Below, one piece after another: positions 11,145 to 22,700 of a stretch of DNA of 64,000 nucleotides; position 1 is the stretch's first letter, and each line of letters begins with the position of its first letter. The notes beneath the pieces are model-generated. The model did not search any database. It saw only the letters and a program-made list of their open reading frames with translations, and was not told where the DNA came from. Source of the DNA: Evernia prunastri (lineage: Eukaryota; Ascomycota; Lecanoromycetes; Lecanorales; Parmeliaceae). The stretch spans positions 1-64,000 of the forward strand of contig NKYR01000038.1 of NCBI GenBank assembly GCA_003184365.1, given 5' to 3'. The translations under genes were made by a program, and so were the position numbers.

Positions 11145-11493
11145 CTCAAGGCTTCCTTTCTCCTATATAAAACATGAATCAAGTCTGAAATTATTATCCT
11201 TCTCCTTCTCCCTCTTCTTCTTCTTCTTCTTCTTCTTCCAAGGAACAGGATTGGCAATTCTAAATTTCTCAGATGCCACCAATGACATTCATCATCCGAA
11301 TCCATTGATTTCACNNNNNNNNNNNNCTCAAGGCTTCCTTTCTCCTATATAAAACATGAATCAAGTCTGAAATTATTATCCTTCTCCTTCTCCCTCTTCT
11401 TCTTCTTCTTCTTCTTCCAAGGAACAGGATTGGCAATTCTAAATTTCTCAGATGCCACCAATGACATTCATCATCCGAATCCATTGATTTCAC
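11145..11493 (+). repeat. Near-identical 170/167-bp copies flanking the gap
   Basis: Copy 1 (11145-11314) and copy 2 (11327-11493) begin CTCAAGGCTTCC and end CCATTGATTTCAC. The only difference I see is one TTC unit (eight versus seven) in a trinucleotide run. The copies abut the N run on both sides, so they are probably the overlapping ends of two contigs that the assembler failed to merge, not a biological duplication. Confidence 0.85.
11315..11326. other. Assembly gap (12 N)
   Basis: Twelve undetermined bases. The length is unlikely to be the true distance, since both flanks carry the same sequence. Confidence 0.98.
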
Positions 11494-11960
11494 ATCATCT
11501 TGTCATCTTGTCATCCATCTTCAGCCTGCCGTGAGCGTGCCGTGAACCTGCTTTTCCCATAACTTGATATTAATTTGCCTGCAATTTCCTGCACTTCTTC
11601 TGCATCTCGACAACAAAACATCGGAGCCTTGGAGTCTCGGGCGACAATTGCTTCCTTCGGCCGAGTCAATCGCTTTCCATCCCTTTGCATCAGCCTTGAG
11701 AAGCCTTGGAAGCAGACAAATGTCCTTATACTTTGAAAAGATCCCTATATACCTGTAGCAACTCGCGCTTGCCTTGCTCGTCCCTTGCGTCGAGGTCCGA
11801 GACATTCCGTACGTACGATCCAATTTCGTTCCTGCCCCCACATCCACCTCTTCTTTGGGAATTGGCATCCTCCTTATTTTGCTTTCCAAACAATCACCAA
11901 AACACTCCATTATCTGGTCTACAGCTGTATACCTCACATTCACTGACTCACCAAATCATC

Positions 11961-14471
11961 ATGACAGGCCACATAGAGCTCAAATCCCGCCGTCGCCGCC
12001 TGCACTATCGCCCTACTACCAATTCCGCCCCGATAGACCAAGCCTCAACGAACTATCTTGGGCCTCGAGCCTCCCGACAGCAATTGTTGCGGCTCACTCG
12101 ATTATCTGCAGATTTTGGCGTACCCGATCCTGGCACAAAGCGCATTTGGACAAGCCTTGCGGGGAATACTCTGATCAAGTCGAAAGACCAAGCGAAACGA
12201 CTTCTGCATTACTGGTCATCACCTGTGACGGAGCCTCCGTCACCAACATCGGCTAGTGGAGCAGCCATGACATCTGCAGACGGGACAAGGAGGGGAAGTG
12301 CAAGGCCTAGCTCTACAGTAGGGGGACCAATCAGTGGAATGATTCATCGTCCTTCACTTGTCCAAGATTTACGGAGGGACTCCGCCAACTCAATCTCAAG
12401 CAATGGCAGCGGTGCCGCTACCGTACCTTACATGGGGGAGGAGAAGCCGATAGCATCAGGCAATGGCGTTTCGCTATCAATTGCATTGGCGGAACCAGTC
12501 CTCTTTCTACAAGGGATGGACCAATCTGAATTGGGGAATCAAACAACTACAATGCTTAGAGGAACTTTTCACTTAAGGGTATCGAAAAGTGCCAAAATCA
12601 AGACAATATCTCTGGCTTTCAGAGGTCGAGCTGAAACAGAATGGCCTGAGGGTGAGTTTTCTTTCAGGATCATCTAGCATGCCCGTCATAGTTCTAAATG
12701 CGCAATTTCAGGTATCCCACCACGCAAGACCGAGTTCAAGGATAAGGAAAGCATCATGAACCATACATGGCCTTTTTTTAATGCACAGTTTCAGACAGCA
12801 GAGTATGGTTCCGGGGCCGATCATGTCAAACCACTCAAGGGGCCTTCAACGACAACAACTGAAATCGGCGTCACAGATTCATCCCTTGAAACGCTTCAAC
12901 GGAGGTCGGTGAATAACAATATAAGCGCCAAGGATGCACGGAAGCTATCTTTAGCAGTTAACCAGTCGAGAAGTTTTGGTAAAGAAGATAGAGCCAATGG
13001 TGGCTCAAGTGTTGCCCAAAAGGGCTATCGCATGTTCACTCCGGGGGATTACAGTTACAACTTCGAATTGCCTATTGACTCGCGCCTTCCAGAGACGATA
13101 TCGGTTGATCTCGGCTCAGTCAGATATGAACTAGAGGCCACTGTTGAAAGAGCTGGGGCTTTCAGAGCGAACCTGGTGGGGTCCAAGGAAGTTACATTGA
13201 TACGTGCTCCAGCAGAAGGTTCTCTGGAACAGGTTGAGCCTATCGCCATTTCAAGAAACTGGGAGGACCAGTTACACTACGACATCGTCATTTCTGGGAA
13301 ATCGTTTCCCCTTGGGGCTCAAGTGCCCATTGCTTTCAAGCTCACGCCACTAGCAAAGGTTCAATGTCATCGCATAAAAGTCTTTGTGACCGAGAATATC
13401 CAGTATTACACCACGAACAAACGTGTTCATCGATTAGAGCCGACACGGAAGATTCAGCTGTTTGAAAAACGAGCAGATGCGCCAAGCAGCAGTGCCTACC
13501 CAGGCAGCTCAGTACGTATTACTGCCGGCGGTGGAGTGGCATATGATGGACGAGCAGCTGCGGCAAGGGGCGATGAGAGCGTTCCCAGGGACACCAACAA
13601 CCTACTGGGTAATCTAGAAGGCGAGCATAACGTCGGCCCAACAGAGATGGAGTTCAACGTACAACTACCGAGCTGTCACAACATGAAGGAACGAGACAAA
13701 CTTTCGAGGCTTAATTTTGATACTACCTATCATGGCATTCAAGTCCACCACTGGATAAAGGTTTGTCCCACCATTTAATGGATCGACTATTCCCACTAAC
13801 TTAAACATGTACAGATTGTCATGAGATTATCGAAGCCCGATGTTGCGGATCCCACAAAACGAAGGCATTTCGAAATTTCAATAGACTCGCCATTCCATAT
13901 CTTGTCTTGTCGTGCCACCCAAGCGAACATTGCTCTTCCAGCCTATACTTCCCCAGAATCGACTACGTTACTTACAGAACATTCTTCATGCGGCTGTCCC
14001 GGTGCCCCACGACGCCGAAACTCGCCTTCGTCACTCTTGCCATCTCTGAATATCCTTCGCCAAGAAGGCAACAATAACTCGTCTTCAAGCGTCAACAGCG
14101 ATCCCCCAACAGTCAGCTTGACCAGGCCCCAAGCGGCACATGTGCATGATCCCAACTCGGGCCAGATCAGACCGATGCATCTACTTCGCAACCCCTCTTT
14201 CAATCCACCTCCATTCGAAGATGATGATCCACCGCCGCCTTTGATGACTCCACCGCCAAACTATGAGACGCTTGTTGATGGCGATCCGAGAAGTGGTTTG
14301 GCGGACTACTTCTCGAGATTAGCAGATGAGGTGGGCGAGGATGAGGACCGCTCGGGTACACTATCTCCTGGGACGAGGATGGAGTTGCCTCTCACCCCCG
14401 GTGGCCGGATCAATAGAAGTATGGACGAGCGGCGAACCTGGCTGCCTTTAGGGCAACCGTGGACCCAATGA
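11961..14471 (+). CDS. Alpha-arrestin trafficking adaptor with PPxY motif
   Basis: Three exons (11961-12651, 12712-13760, 13815-14471) give 798 residues in consistent phase. Residues about 165-235 hold an arrestin N-domain strand pattern (SIALAEPVLFLQG, then KIKTISLAFRG). A Ser/Thr-rich insert separates it from the arrestin C-domain at about 405-490 (SFPLGAQVPIAFKLTPLAK). A third conserved block at about 600-625 (HFEISIDSPFHILSC) closes the fold. A PPNY motif at about 727-730 is a canonical docking site for the WW domains of an Rsp5/HulA-type ubiquitin ligase, and LPAY near residue 622 may help. ART-family arrestins bring that ligase to plasma-membrane transporters to trigger endocytosis. The start is the first ATG in frame; the open frame extends upstream without an ATG. 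Which transporters are targeted cannot be read from sequence. Confidence 0.85.
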
Positions 14472-14925
14472 CCCGCCATGAACGGTATGAGCTCAATGAA
14501 ACGAATGAATGCATCTATGAACAAGGAGGAGTTGGCTCTGGGAAGCCCGGGAGAGTATAAAATATGGCCCACAGGTCAAAAGCATTGGGAATAGGAAGTT
14601 CTGGTGGCGTCCTCTCAGCGTTTTGGCATATTGAAGGAACATCCTTGCGACCTGTTGTTATTCATAGATGTATAGCATTTCCAAGATTCCAAATTGATAT
14701 ACAAAATAGCTCAATTCGGCTCCCCAATTTCCTTATTGAAAAGATCTCGCTATTTATGGACAAATTATTCCAGCAATGGTGGGCGTGCCCAGATGTGTAG
14801 GTGTGGGTATCTTATCTTAGGCGAAACCTATAGGGCTGAATCGAAGCTGGAAAAAAAAAGGCTCCCCTCGTCCCCTTGGAAAAGGAATTTCTTTCAACTT
14901 GTTTCCCAAATCCAGCACGACCTCC
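14472..14925. other. Intergenic between arrestin and NADH dehydrogenase genes
   Basis: Carries the arrestin 3' flank and the dehydrogenase 5' flank. An A9 run lies near 14851. No gene is supported. Confidence 0.5.
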
Positions 14926-16836
14926 ATGGCGACAAATCAAGCCATAAGGCCTCTACTGAGGCTAACTCATCGGAAGGGAGCTTCAGAATGTGTTATGACA
15001 GCTCGGCGCACCTTTACGACTCGCTCCACAGCCCTGCATCGGTCACGCGCTCTAATCAGACCGTCCGTCTCACAGCCCCCGAGGTCATCCCTACAGCAGT
15101 CCTTTGCTAGATCATATGCCGACACGAAACCGCAAAAGTACTTCAGAAGAAGCAGGACAACTCTAAAATGGTTATGGAGGGCACTTTACTTGGGAGCAAT
15201 TGGCAGTGTTGGATATCTCGGCTACACTATTTACCTACTACGGACACCTTCAGAGCAGCTCGAGGCCGATCCTACGAAGAAAACTTTGGTCATTCTAGGT
15301 ATGGTCATCTATTGGAGACTGTGTTCTAGCAATTGACGGCTTTTAGGAACTGGATGGGGCGCCGTCTCTCTGCTCAAAAATTTGGGCAAGTCCTCCTCGG
15401 CTTCGCTCCTCTCTCCAGTTCTAATGCCACGAGACAGACACTGAGAACTACAATGTCATTGTCGTATCCCCGCGAAACTACTTCCTCTTCACCCCCTTGC
15501 TCCCATCATGTACGACTGGGACCATAGAGCATCGATCCATCATGGAACCTATCCGGAACATTCTGCGGCACAAGCAAGCTACGGTCAAATACTACGAAGC
15601 TGAAGCTACAAAGGTTGACTATGCTAAGAAAGTCGTTTACATAAATGACGAGTCCGAGATCAAAGGTGACATGATGTCCACGGAGGTGCCTTTCGATATG
15701 CTAGTTGTTGGCGTCGGTGCGGAAAATGCTACCTTCGGTATACCAGGCGTCAGGGAACATTCGTGCTTTCTGAAAGAGGTTGGCGACGCACAGCAGATCC
15801 GCAAGAGGATCATGGACTGCGTTGAGACTGCCAGCTTCAAAGATCAGTCACCTGAAGAGCGAAAACGTCTGCTACACATGGTTGTTGTAGGGGGAGGCCC
15901 AACCGGCGTCGAATTCGCTGGGGAGCTGCAAGATTTCTTCGAGCAAGATCTCAAAAAATGGGTCCCCGAGATTGTCGACAACTTTCACGTCACCTTGGTT
16001 GAGGCCCTTCCCAATGTCCTGCCCATGTTCTCCAAGCAGCTGATCGATTACACCGAGAAGTCCTTCAAAGAGGAATCCATCTCCATCCGCACTAAGACCA
16101 TGGTCAAAAATGTCACCGAAAAAACCATTGAAGCCGAATATACCAAGCCGGATGGGACAAAAGAGAAGGAGGTCATGCCGTACGGTCTGCTGGTGTGGGC
16201 TACTGGCAATGCGCTTCGCCCGGTTGTCAAAGATCTCATGTCCCAAATCCCGGCGCAGAAAGACTCACGCCGCGGCCTCGCAGTGAACGAGTATCTCGTC
16301 GTCAGCGGAACCGAGAACGTCTGGGCTGTCGGCGACTGCGCCATTGCTAATTACGCTCCCACCGCCCAAGTGGCCTCCCAAGAAGGAGCCTTCCTAGCCC
16401 GCCTCTTCAACTCCCTCGCCAAAACTGACACCATTAACAAAGAGCTCGCCAGCTTATCTGAAGCGCAAGCCAAGGCCGCCGGGGACCAACGCACGCAGAT
16501 CTTCGAGGAGATCAAAACGCTACAGAAGTCATTGAGACGCGTGAAACAGATCGGGCCGTTCGAGTACAGTCACCAGGGCAGTTTGGCGTACATTGGGCAC
16601 GACAAAGCGGTGGCGGATATCAGCTGGTTGAGCGGGAACTTTGCGAGCGGTGGAACGATTACTTACTGGTGAGTTCTGGAAATCCCAACCATTTGTGCTT
16701 TCCCGGTATTGATCGACTTTGAAGGTTCTGGAAAAGCGCCTACGTGAACATGTGCTTTAGCTGGAGGAACCGACTGCTAGTCTGCGTGGACTGGATCAAA
16801 TCATCTCTCTTCGGCAGAGACGTCAGTAGGGAGTAA
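14926..16836 (+). CDS. Mitochondrial alternative (type II) NADH:ubiquinone oxidoreductase
   Basis: Four exons (14926-15298, 15347-15385, 15438-16668, 16725-16836) give 584 residues. The enzyme passes electrons from NADH to ubiquinone without pumping protons. The N-terminus is rich in Arg/Ser/Thr and lacks acids (RTFTTRSTALHRSRALIR), as in a mitochondrial presequence, and is followed by a hydrophobic helix (LYLGAIGSVGYLGYTIYLL), which suggests an NDE-type enzyme anchored in the inner membrane. The FAD fold reads VILGTGWGAVSLLKNL and the NADH fold VVVGGGPTGVEFAGEL; ENVWAVGDCA is the second FAD contact. No EF-hand insert is seen. Exon 2 is only 39 bp, and intron 2 starts GCAAGT, a GC-AG intron required to keep the conserved frame. 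External versus internal facing is inferred. Confidence 0.92.
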
Positions 16837-18022
16837 AAAGGGAGATTTGACGGCGAGAGGGGGGTGTTTTTCTTTCTATTCTCGATACACTTGTACTTTG
16901 GATGCCTTGCAACTGATCTCCCGAGCCGTCGATAGACGAGCCATTTGCATAGACTACATTGCCCATTCTTCTCTTTAGCGTTGTAATGCAACAAAGCACC
17001 ACCCCCGGCTCCTCTTGAACATTCCCATCGAGAGCCCACACGAGCAAAACGTGCATAAGTCAACCGGTTCCCCTCTACTCAATACCGATCCGCTACAGCC
17101 ATCTACTTCACTCCCCCATCCTAGAGTACGTACGCAATTGCTCGCACACTCCAACCTGAGCCATTTCATCTCCCTTCACTTCCCACCACCTCTCTTTCCT
17201 CCCCCCCCCCCTTTCCCACCAACCCCTTTCAAAAATAAAATAAGAAGAAAAACCATCCACGACACGTCAGTAACGTCAACACAATCGCCTTGTGTGTCGA
17301 AGATGGAAGGACTTCCTTTTTCTTGTCTCTGTCCGAATTGCGGAAATTTACTGCTTCGTGTGTGTGCGAGAGAAGAAGAGAGAGGGAGAGCATCAGCTGC
17401 CTTGTCTCGTTTGGCGTCGTCACGTCGCCGGTGTTTTGCACGCGGCCTCTGTTGTGTGAGTGAGAAAGCATGAGCACGTGCATGAATGGGCAGAATGAAT
17501 GAATCTGTTTCGCAGGGGTTTCGACCGCATCTTCATCACGAGTCGTGTGGTCCGGAAACCCTTGAAACATCGCCTTCGTCTTCCTGTCACGAATGGGTCG
17601 GTCCTGTTTCACACGATGAGGCAGAATGGGCCGGGGGTTTGTATCAGGCTTATGTATAAAAAGGAGGGCGTTCCCAGTGACGAGGTGATGGTTTTCTGTC
17701 TCTTTTCCTTTTCTTTTCTTTCCTCTTCATGATCATAATTTTTGAGAATACCCTTCTTTCACGCATACCGAGAAAACAAGACAGATCCATACCGCCCTGA
17801 GCCGCGGAATCTTCCTCAGATCATCCAACCTTGGAGTTCCCATCTCATCTACAATCTCTCCTTCCTGCCGGTCCTCTTCTCAGAGAAACATCTGTGTCTC
17901 TATCCACGCCCATCATCACCAGCCACCACGATCAACTTTCACCAACCAGCACCACTCACCAAAATCACCTGCCACCACCATCACCTTCCACCACTAGCAC
18001 CATCATCACCACCGCCACGACA
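16837..18022. other. Intergenic, pyrimidine-rich
   Basis: Contains C/T-rich stretches (for example near 17193-17215) and CAC/ACC-rich sequence near 17930-18020 directly before the small Cys protein start, probably its 5' UTR. No other gene is supported. Confidence 0.5.
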
Positions 18023-18262
18023 ATGTGCTACCAATACCGTACCGAATGTCAGTTCCCCTTCTGCGGTTGGAAAGGCGACACGCAAATGAGACACTGCGAG
18101 CAAGCCCACAAGGCTGCTGCGGAGCGCAACGAGGTCCTTCAGCCGTGCAAGAATACACCGACGGAAGTGTTTGTCGAAACAACCCCAATGTGTTCTCCAC
18201 ATTGCCTGCTCCAACCCTTGGTCCCGGTCATGACCGTGATTAACGCTGCCTTGGGTCACTAG
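18023..18262 (+). CDS. Small Cys-rich protein, MCxxY type
   Basis: A single exon encodes 79 residues. It starts MCYQYRTECQFPFCGWKGD and carries eight cysteines in all, several in CxxxC or CxxxxxC spacing, with one histidine near them, which could bind zinc. There is no signal peptide. Short proteins starting MC followed by aromatic residues and scattered Cys recur in ascomycete genomes, with no assigned function that I know of. The coding call rests on the ATG context, Cys spacing and resemblance to that type. Another member is proposed at 43530. Confidence 0.6.
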   Translation: MCYQYRTECQFPFCGWKGDTQMRHCEQAHKAAAERNEVLQPCKNTPTEVFVETTPMCSPHCLLQPLVPVMTVINAALGH

Positions 18263-18448
18263 GTGGATCCTACTAAGATATCCTGAACGAAGGGGTTGGT
18301 GCACGAGGGACGGTGACGGCATGTGAGCAGGCTCGGAAAGGAGGTCTTTATCGCTGGACGGTACGGATAGGAGGCGGGCAACATAGGTGCTTGGAAGACA
18401 CTCGTTTAGCGGGAGAGATTTGCCATACGCTGGCTGACTCCCTACCAA

Positions 18449-19705
18449 TCAAGCACCATCCTGGTCCCTGATCAGTCCCCTGTTCAGCGTGATCTCCTTG
18501 AGTATCTTCCCAGCTCCTTTGTCCACCAAGTCCCCTGCCATGCGCCACCCGCACTCCTCAGCCTCTGCGTCCGAGCTCACATGATGACGCCTCGTCCCTT
18601 CGACACACTCCTTGCCATCCAAGCTGACGACCATGGCTCGCATGATTAATATACCGCCGTGTTTTTCTCTTTCGGTGTCAGGACCTTCGGGGAGGGCGTC
18701 GTCTTGTTCGTAGCCGCTGCTTTGTTGATCCCTCTGCTCTACCACTGCGTCCGTTCCCGTACCATCGCCTTCCTGCATGGCCCCTTCCTCCCAAATACAC
18801 TCCACACCGACTGGAACCGAGCAGCCACCTTCGAGCACCCGGAGCAGCGACCGTTCGCCCACACACTCCCATCGTACCCTCCTACCCGCCTTCCCTATCT
18901 TCTTCTCGGTCTCTGCCAAAATGCCCCCAACCCACTCATCGCCTTCCCTCCACTCTACACCTATCGCACCTTGTCCCACTGCATGTAGGATCCCCTCTTC
19001 GCTCCCCAGCCAGCTGCTGATTCTTCCTCCCATGCCCAGCCTCTGCACGCCGGCGCCGGCCAGAACGAGCGCGTCGAATCCTTCGGCGGGGTCATCAAGT
19101 TTGCGCAAGCGGGTGCCGACGTTTCCCCTTACGTCTTTGATAGCGAGATGAGGATACATCCTCCGAACCATTGCCGCCCTGCGCACCGAACTCGTGCCCA
19201 CGACCCCTCCTTCTGGCAAATCACCTAAACCCCTCCACCCTTCGCCTTGCCTCGCCAGGTTCATGACGAGAGCATCCCTGGCCTCATCCCTCCCCCCCAC
19301 GGCAGCGCACACACACCCCGAGGGTAACTTCGTAGGCACATCTTTCAGCGAATGTATTATCACATCCACGTTCCTCTCCAGCAGCTCTTTTTCAAGGTCC
19401 TCGGTCCATAACGATTTCCCAGTCGATGCTAGGGTGTGGAGGTTTGTGACTTTGTTGGTGTCGCCCAAGGATGTGGATGTTGGGTGCGTTGTGGTCGATA
19501 GGACTGGGTGAGAGGCATTGAGGAGATCGGTGAAGAGTGTGACCTGGGCGAGAGCGAGGGCAGAGGAGCGGGTCCCTATGCGGAGGGTTCGAGAGGTGGA
19601 GATGGTGGATTCGGGATAGGTGGATGTGGAGGCGGATGTGGATATGAGAGGGTGGGGAGAGGTAGATGAGGGGTAATCTATATTGGTACGAGGAGGGTCG
19701 GCCAT
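18449..19705 (-). CDS. hem3: Porphobilinogen deaminase (hydroxymethylbilane synthase)
   Basis: A single exon encodes 418 residues. The enzyme condenses four porphobilinogen molecules into hydroxymethylbilane, the third step of haem synthesis, in the cytosol. Visible family blocks: RIGTRSSALALAQ (about 42-54), HSLKDVPTKLP (118-128) with catalytic Asp122, VGTSSVRRAAM (169-179), DVRGNVGTRLRKLD (191-204) and EGGCSVPVG (292-300), where Cys295 is the attachment site of the dipyrromethane cofactor. The N-terminus (1-38) is a Ser/Thr/Pro-rich extension, and the C-terminal part (about 305-365) has a low-complexity insert. No intron is needed. Confidence 0.95.
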   Translation of the reverse strand: MADPPRTNIDYPSSTSPHPLISTSASTSTYPESTISTSRTLRIGTRSSALALAQVTLFTDLLNASHPVLSTTTHPTSTSLGDTNKVTNLHTLASTGKSLWTEDLEKELLERNVDVIIHSLKDVPTKLPSGCVCAAVGGRDEARDALVMNLARQGEGWRGLGDLPEGGVVGTSSVRRAAMVRRMYPHLAIKDVRGNVGTRLRKLDDPAEGFDALVLAGAGVQRLGMGGRISSWLGSEEGILHAVGQGAIGVEWREGDEWVGGILAETEKKIGKAGRRVRWECVGERSLLRVLEGGCSVPVGVECIWEEGAMQEGDGTGTDAVVEQRDQQSSGYEQDDALPEGPDTEREKHGGILIMRAMVVSLDGKECVEGTRRHHVSSDAEAEECGWRMAGDLVDKGAGKILKEITLNRGLIRDQDGA

Positions 19706-22700
19706 TGTTGTGCTTGAAGGCGGTGGAGAGGAGATAAGCGTGGAGGTGGCTCGGATTTTGGGTGCGTTGGGTTCAGTGTACTACCCAACGCGGCCGCGGT
19801 AATTGAAGAACGAGTGGATTTTATAGGCCCGCTATTATGTTACGAGGTTCTCCAAAGTAGTGAAAACAGCATCGAGTGTTCCCATCAGAAACAAGAAACT
19901 AGAAGCGTACGAGTAAGGTACCTTTGCCAGGTGCCCGTGCTGGTAGGTTACCCTAACCCTAGGTCTACTTTCATACCATAGTACTAACAGTGCTGATATA
20001 TATTAAGTCAAATATTCCGAATATCAACAAGGCTTGCTCAGCTGCTTTTTGACTGCCCACTATATCGTTTCCTTTGCCCTGGAGACTTATAATTGGCCTC
20101 TGACTCCGCTCTTGAGTCGGAATGAGCGTATGTTAGCCCGACATCGTAGGTTCATTATGGCCATAGCCAAGCGAGACATATCGAATATACCCGAAAGCAA
20201 TGAGATTAATTCAGACTGTTGTGTCGTAGTCAGACTACCTGAGAAATCGCGATGTTGTCTTTATCACAAGCAATGGCTGGACGCACATTTATTTCTAATG
20301 GAATTTATTACCTCTTATACATTCACTATTGCATCCAAATGCGAAACGTACCTCATTAGCAAATCTCAATTCCCACCAATTCCTCAAATCCCAACTCTGC
20401 CTCAGCCTCTTCCATCATCAACCACCACCAACTAGTGCATACAGAAATAGTACTAAAGTAAGTTCTGTACGCGAAGACAAGCGAAAAAAGATGCGTGCCG
20501 AGTACGGGCCTTCTAGGCCAGCCTGCATCGTTTGTAGTAGACGCTCATGCGAAGTGAGCTTAATCGGCATCGCCATGAAGCAATTCAAAACGTTGACGCC
20601 ATCTAAGATGATGGAAGTAGCGAAGATGAACCCATGTCTTGTGAAGCTCATGCCAATGACGCACGTCAGCGACGGAAAGACATGAGTTGGCTGCAAATTG
20701 TCCTCGAGCCATGCATGTGTTGACGAAGTGAAGACAGACTTATGCATACCCTTCTGAGCCCGAGAACAAAAGAGAAAGTGAGTACAGAAAATGAAGCCGC
20801 CGGAGTATCCCGGGCCGACTCAAAGCAGTGTATGAGGACTGAAAGCAAGCTTTGAAGTCCGAGAGTGCAAAGATTGATATGAAAGAAGGACCTGGAGCGA
20901 TGTTCGAGATCGACGTCATTGGGGACAAGAAGACTGATGCCACCCCAGAAAGACGTCGATATCGAAGTCGCCGGGGCCCAGGAGATGGCATCTGCTCAAA
21001 AGCGTGTCCCCGGTGGGCGGCTCAGATGTAGAACCGGAGAGCTGGCCACACTCCACGAAAAGTCTCCAACCAGCGCATCATCACCGCAACATCTGCCAAC
21101 ACTAAGCGACTCAAAGATAGGGCGGAATTCGGAACGTCTGGTGAAGCCAAAGCCGAGATCCAAGACATTTAAGAGGAGTGAGGCCACCAAAATCTTGCTC
21201 CAATCCTTGCGGACAAAATTCAGACCCCTGAAAGGTTCTTTCTCGAGTACAAAAGACCCAGCTCCCGACAGCACAAGCACCATCAACCCCAAGTATGTTC
21301 CTAACCTACTTGATGACGACGAGCTCGGTTGGCAGTCATGAGGATGAGCAAGGTCGGTCTTGGAGCAGCTTGTGGCGGAAGGTTTGATCCATGCTTTCTT
21401 TGCCGTGGATGCTCATTGACAGCATCCAAGGCCTGCGATGACATTGAGAGCAAATGATGTGGAAACCTCGTTAGATGGCAACACATCTGCAGCGACAACG
21501 ACCGCAGAGAAAATCACAAAGAAGCTATCGACGCTGGCGTTTCATCACCGGATCCGTTTGACGCTTGAGTACCATGGCTTCAGCAAAGTTGATACGATCA
21601 AGGAAAAAGCCACTCTCCTTGGTTTATACCAGGGGCTCCTGATTCATCTTCCCAACCCGCCAAGTATTAAGACCCTTTACAGTTGGCAGAAAAAGGACAG
21701 GATCGCCGGAGGCATGTGTAAGTCATTCAAGAATGGGCGCAGCGAGTCCTTCAACGGGTTCGAGAATCACCAGCACGTCGTTGATTAGACCGACGTTAAC
21801 CCGCACAGCGCAATAGGCTATCTTTGAGTGAAAAAACGTCCGGGTTCCAGGTTACTCTGGGATTGCTGTACTCATTATGTTTGACGGGAGAAAAGATTCG
21901 GACATGAATGATCATGTGTGATTTGCAAGAAGCACAACCATCTGTACCTAGCTCTTCGATTTGGCTAGCCCCAATGCCGGACACAGGAAAAAGCCTGCGA
22001 CTAGAGATTATTCATTGATTGTATGCATGGTGCCGCAGCCAATTGAGACTGTCATGTTCATTGGTCTTGCTACCGATGGAAATATTAATATAGCTGAGAC
22101 AGTGAAAGATACGAGAGCCCAGCTGTTGCCGGGTGGATACGGACCGAATCTCTTATTGTTGCGCAGCGCGAGGCAACGCAACAGATTGATACGAGAGCCG
22201 GGAGCGATGATAGCAATTAATCAGGACACGAAGCACAGTTTGCGACAGTGCGGCAAGCATAAACGATGCTGCGAGGGAAGAGCGAGGTGTTGGTAGGCTG
22301 CGGGTTTATTACTCCTGATGGTGAGACCAGACCGGAGAAGCGGCCAGACTTGGAGGCAAAGCGAAACGCGTGTTGCAGTTACATTACCCACACCGGTGAA
22401 TAAATCAGAAATGAGTTAGTTTGCGTTGCATGGATTTGCGTTTGCATTGCATCATTTGCGCTGGAAGAAAGAAAAAAAAAGCATCCTTCTTGCGAGGTTC
22501 GGACTGACGGACTGACCGCCATCTTAGTAAGATCGAGGTTAAGGCAAGTCCGGTTCTCCATCCAGCAGGAGCAGGAATAGCTGTCCCCACCCGGTAAAGA
22601 CCCGAGACATGGAAAAACTTTGATCTTCTTCTCTCATCGGTTTTTTTTTGGGGGGGGGGGGGGTTGCCAGACTGTCGGAGGAGCTGTTGGTTGTGAAGAA

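Larger units (their letters stand above)
9987..11960. other. Intergenic with assembly gap
   Basis: Upstream region of both the BRCT gene (minus) and the arrestin gene (plus). It contains the ACGCGT boxes, the N gap and the duplicated flanks described separately. Short open frames show no family resemblance. Confidence 0.5.

Noticed and set aside
19949..19961. TACCCTAACCCTA resembling telomere repeats
   Set aside because: Under two and a half units, surrounded by ordinary sequence; chance or an old interstitial fragment.
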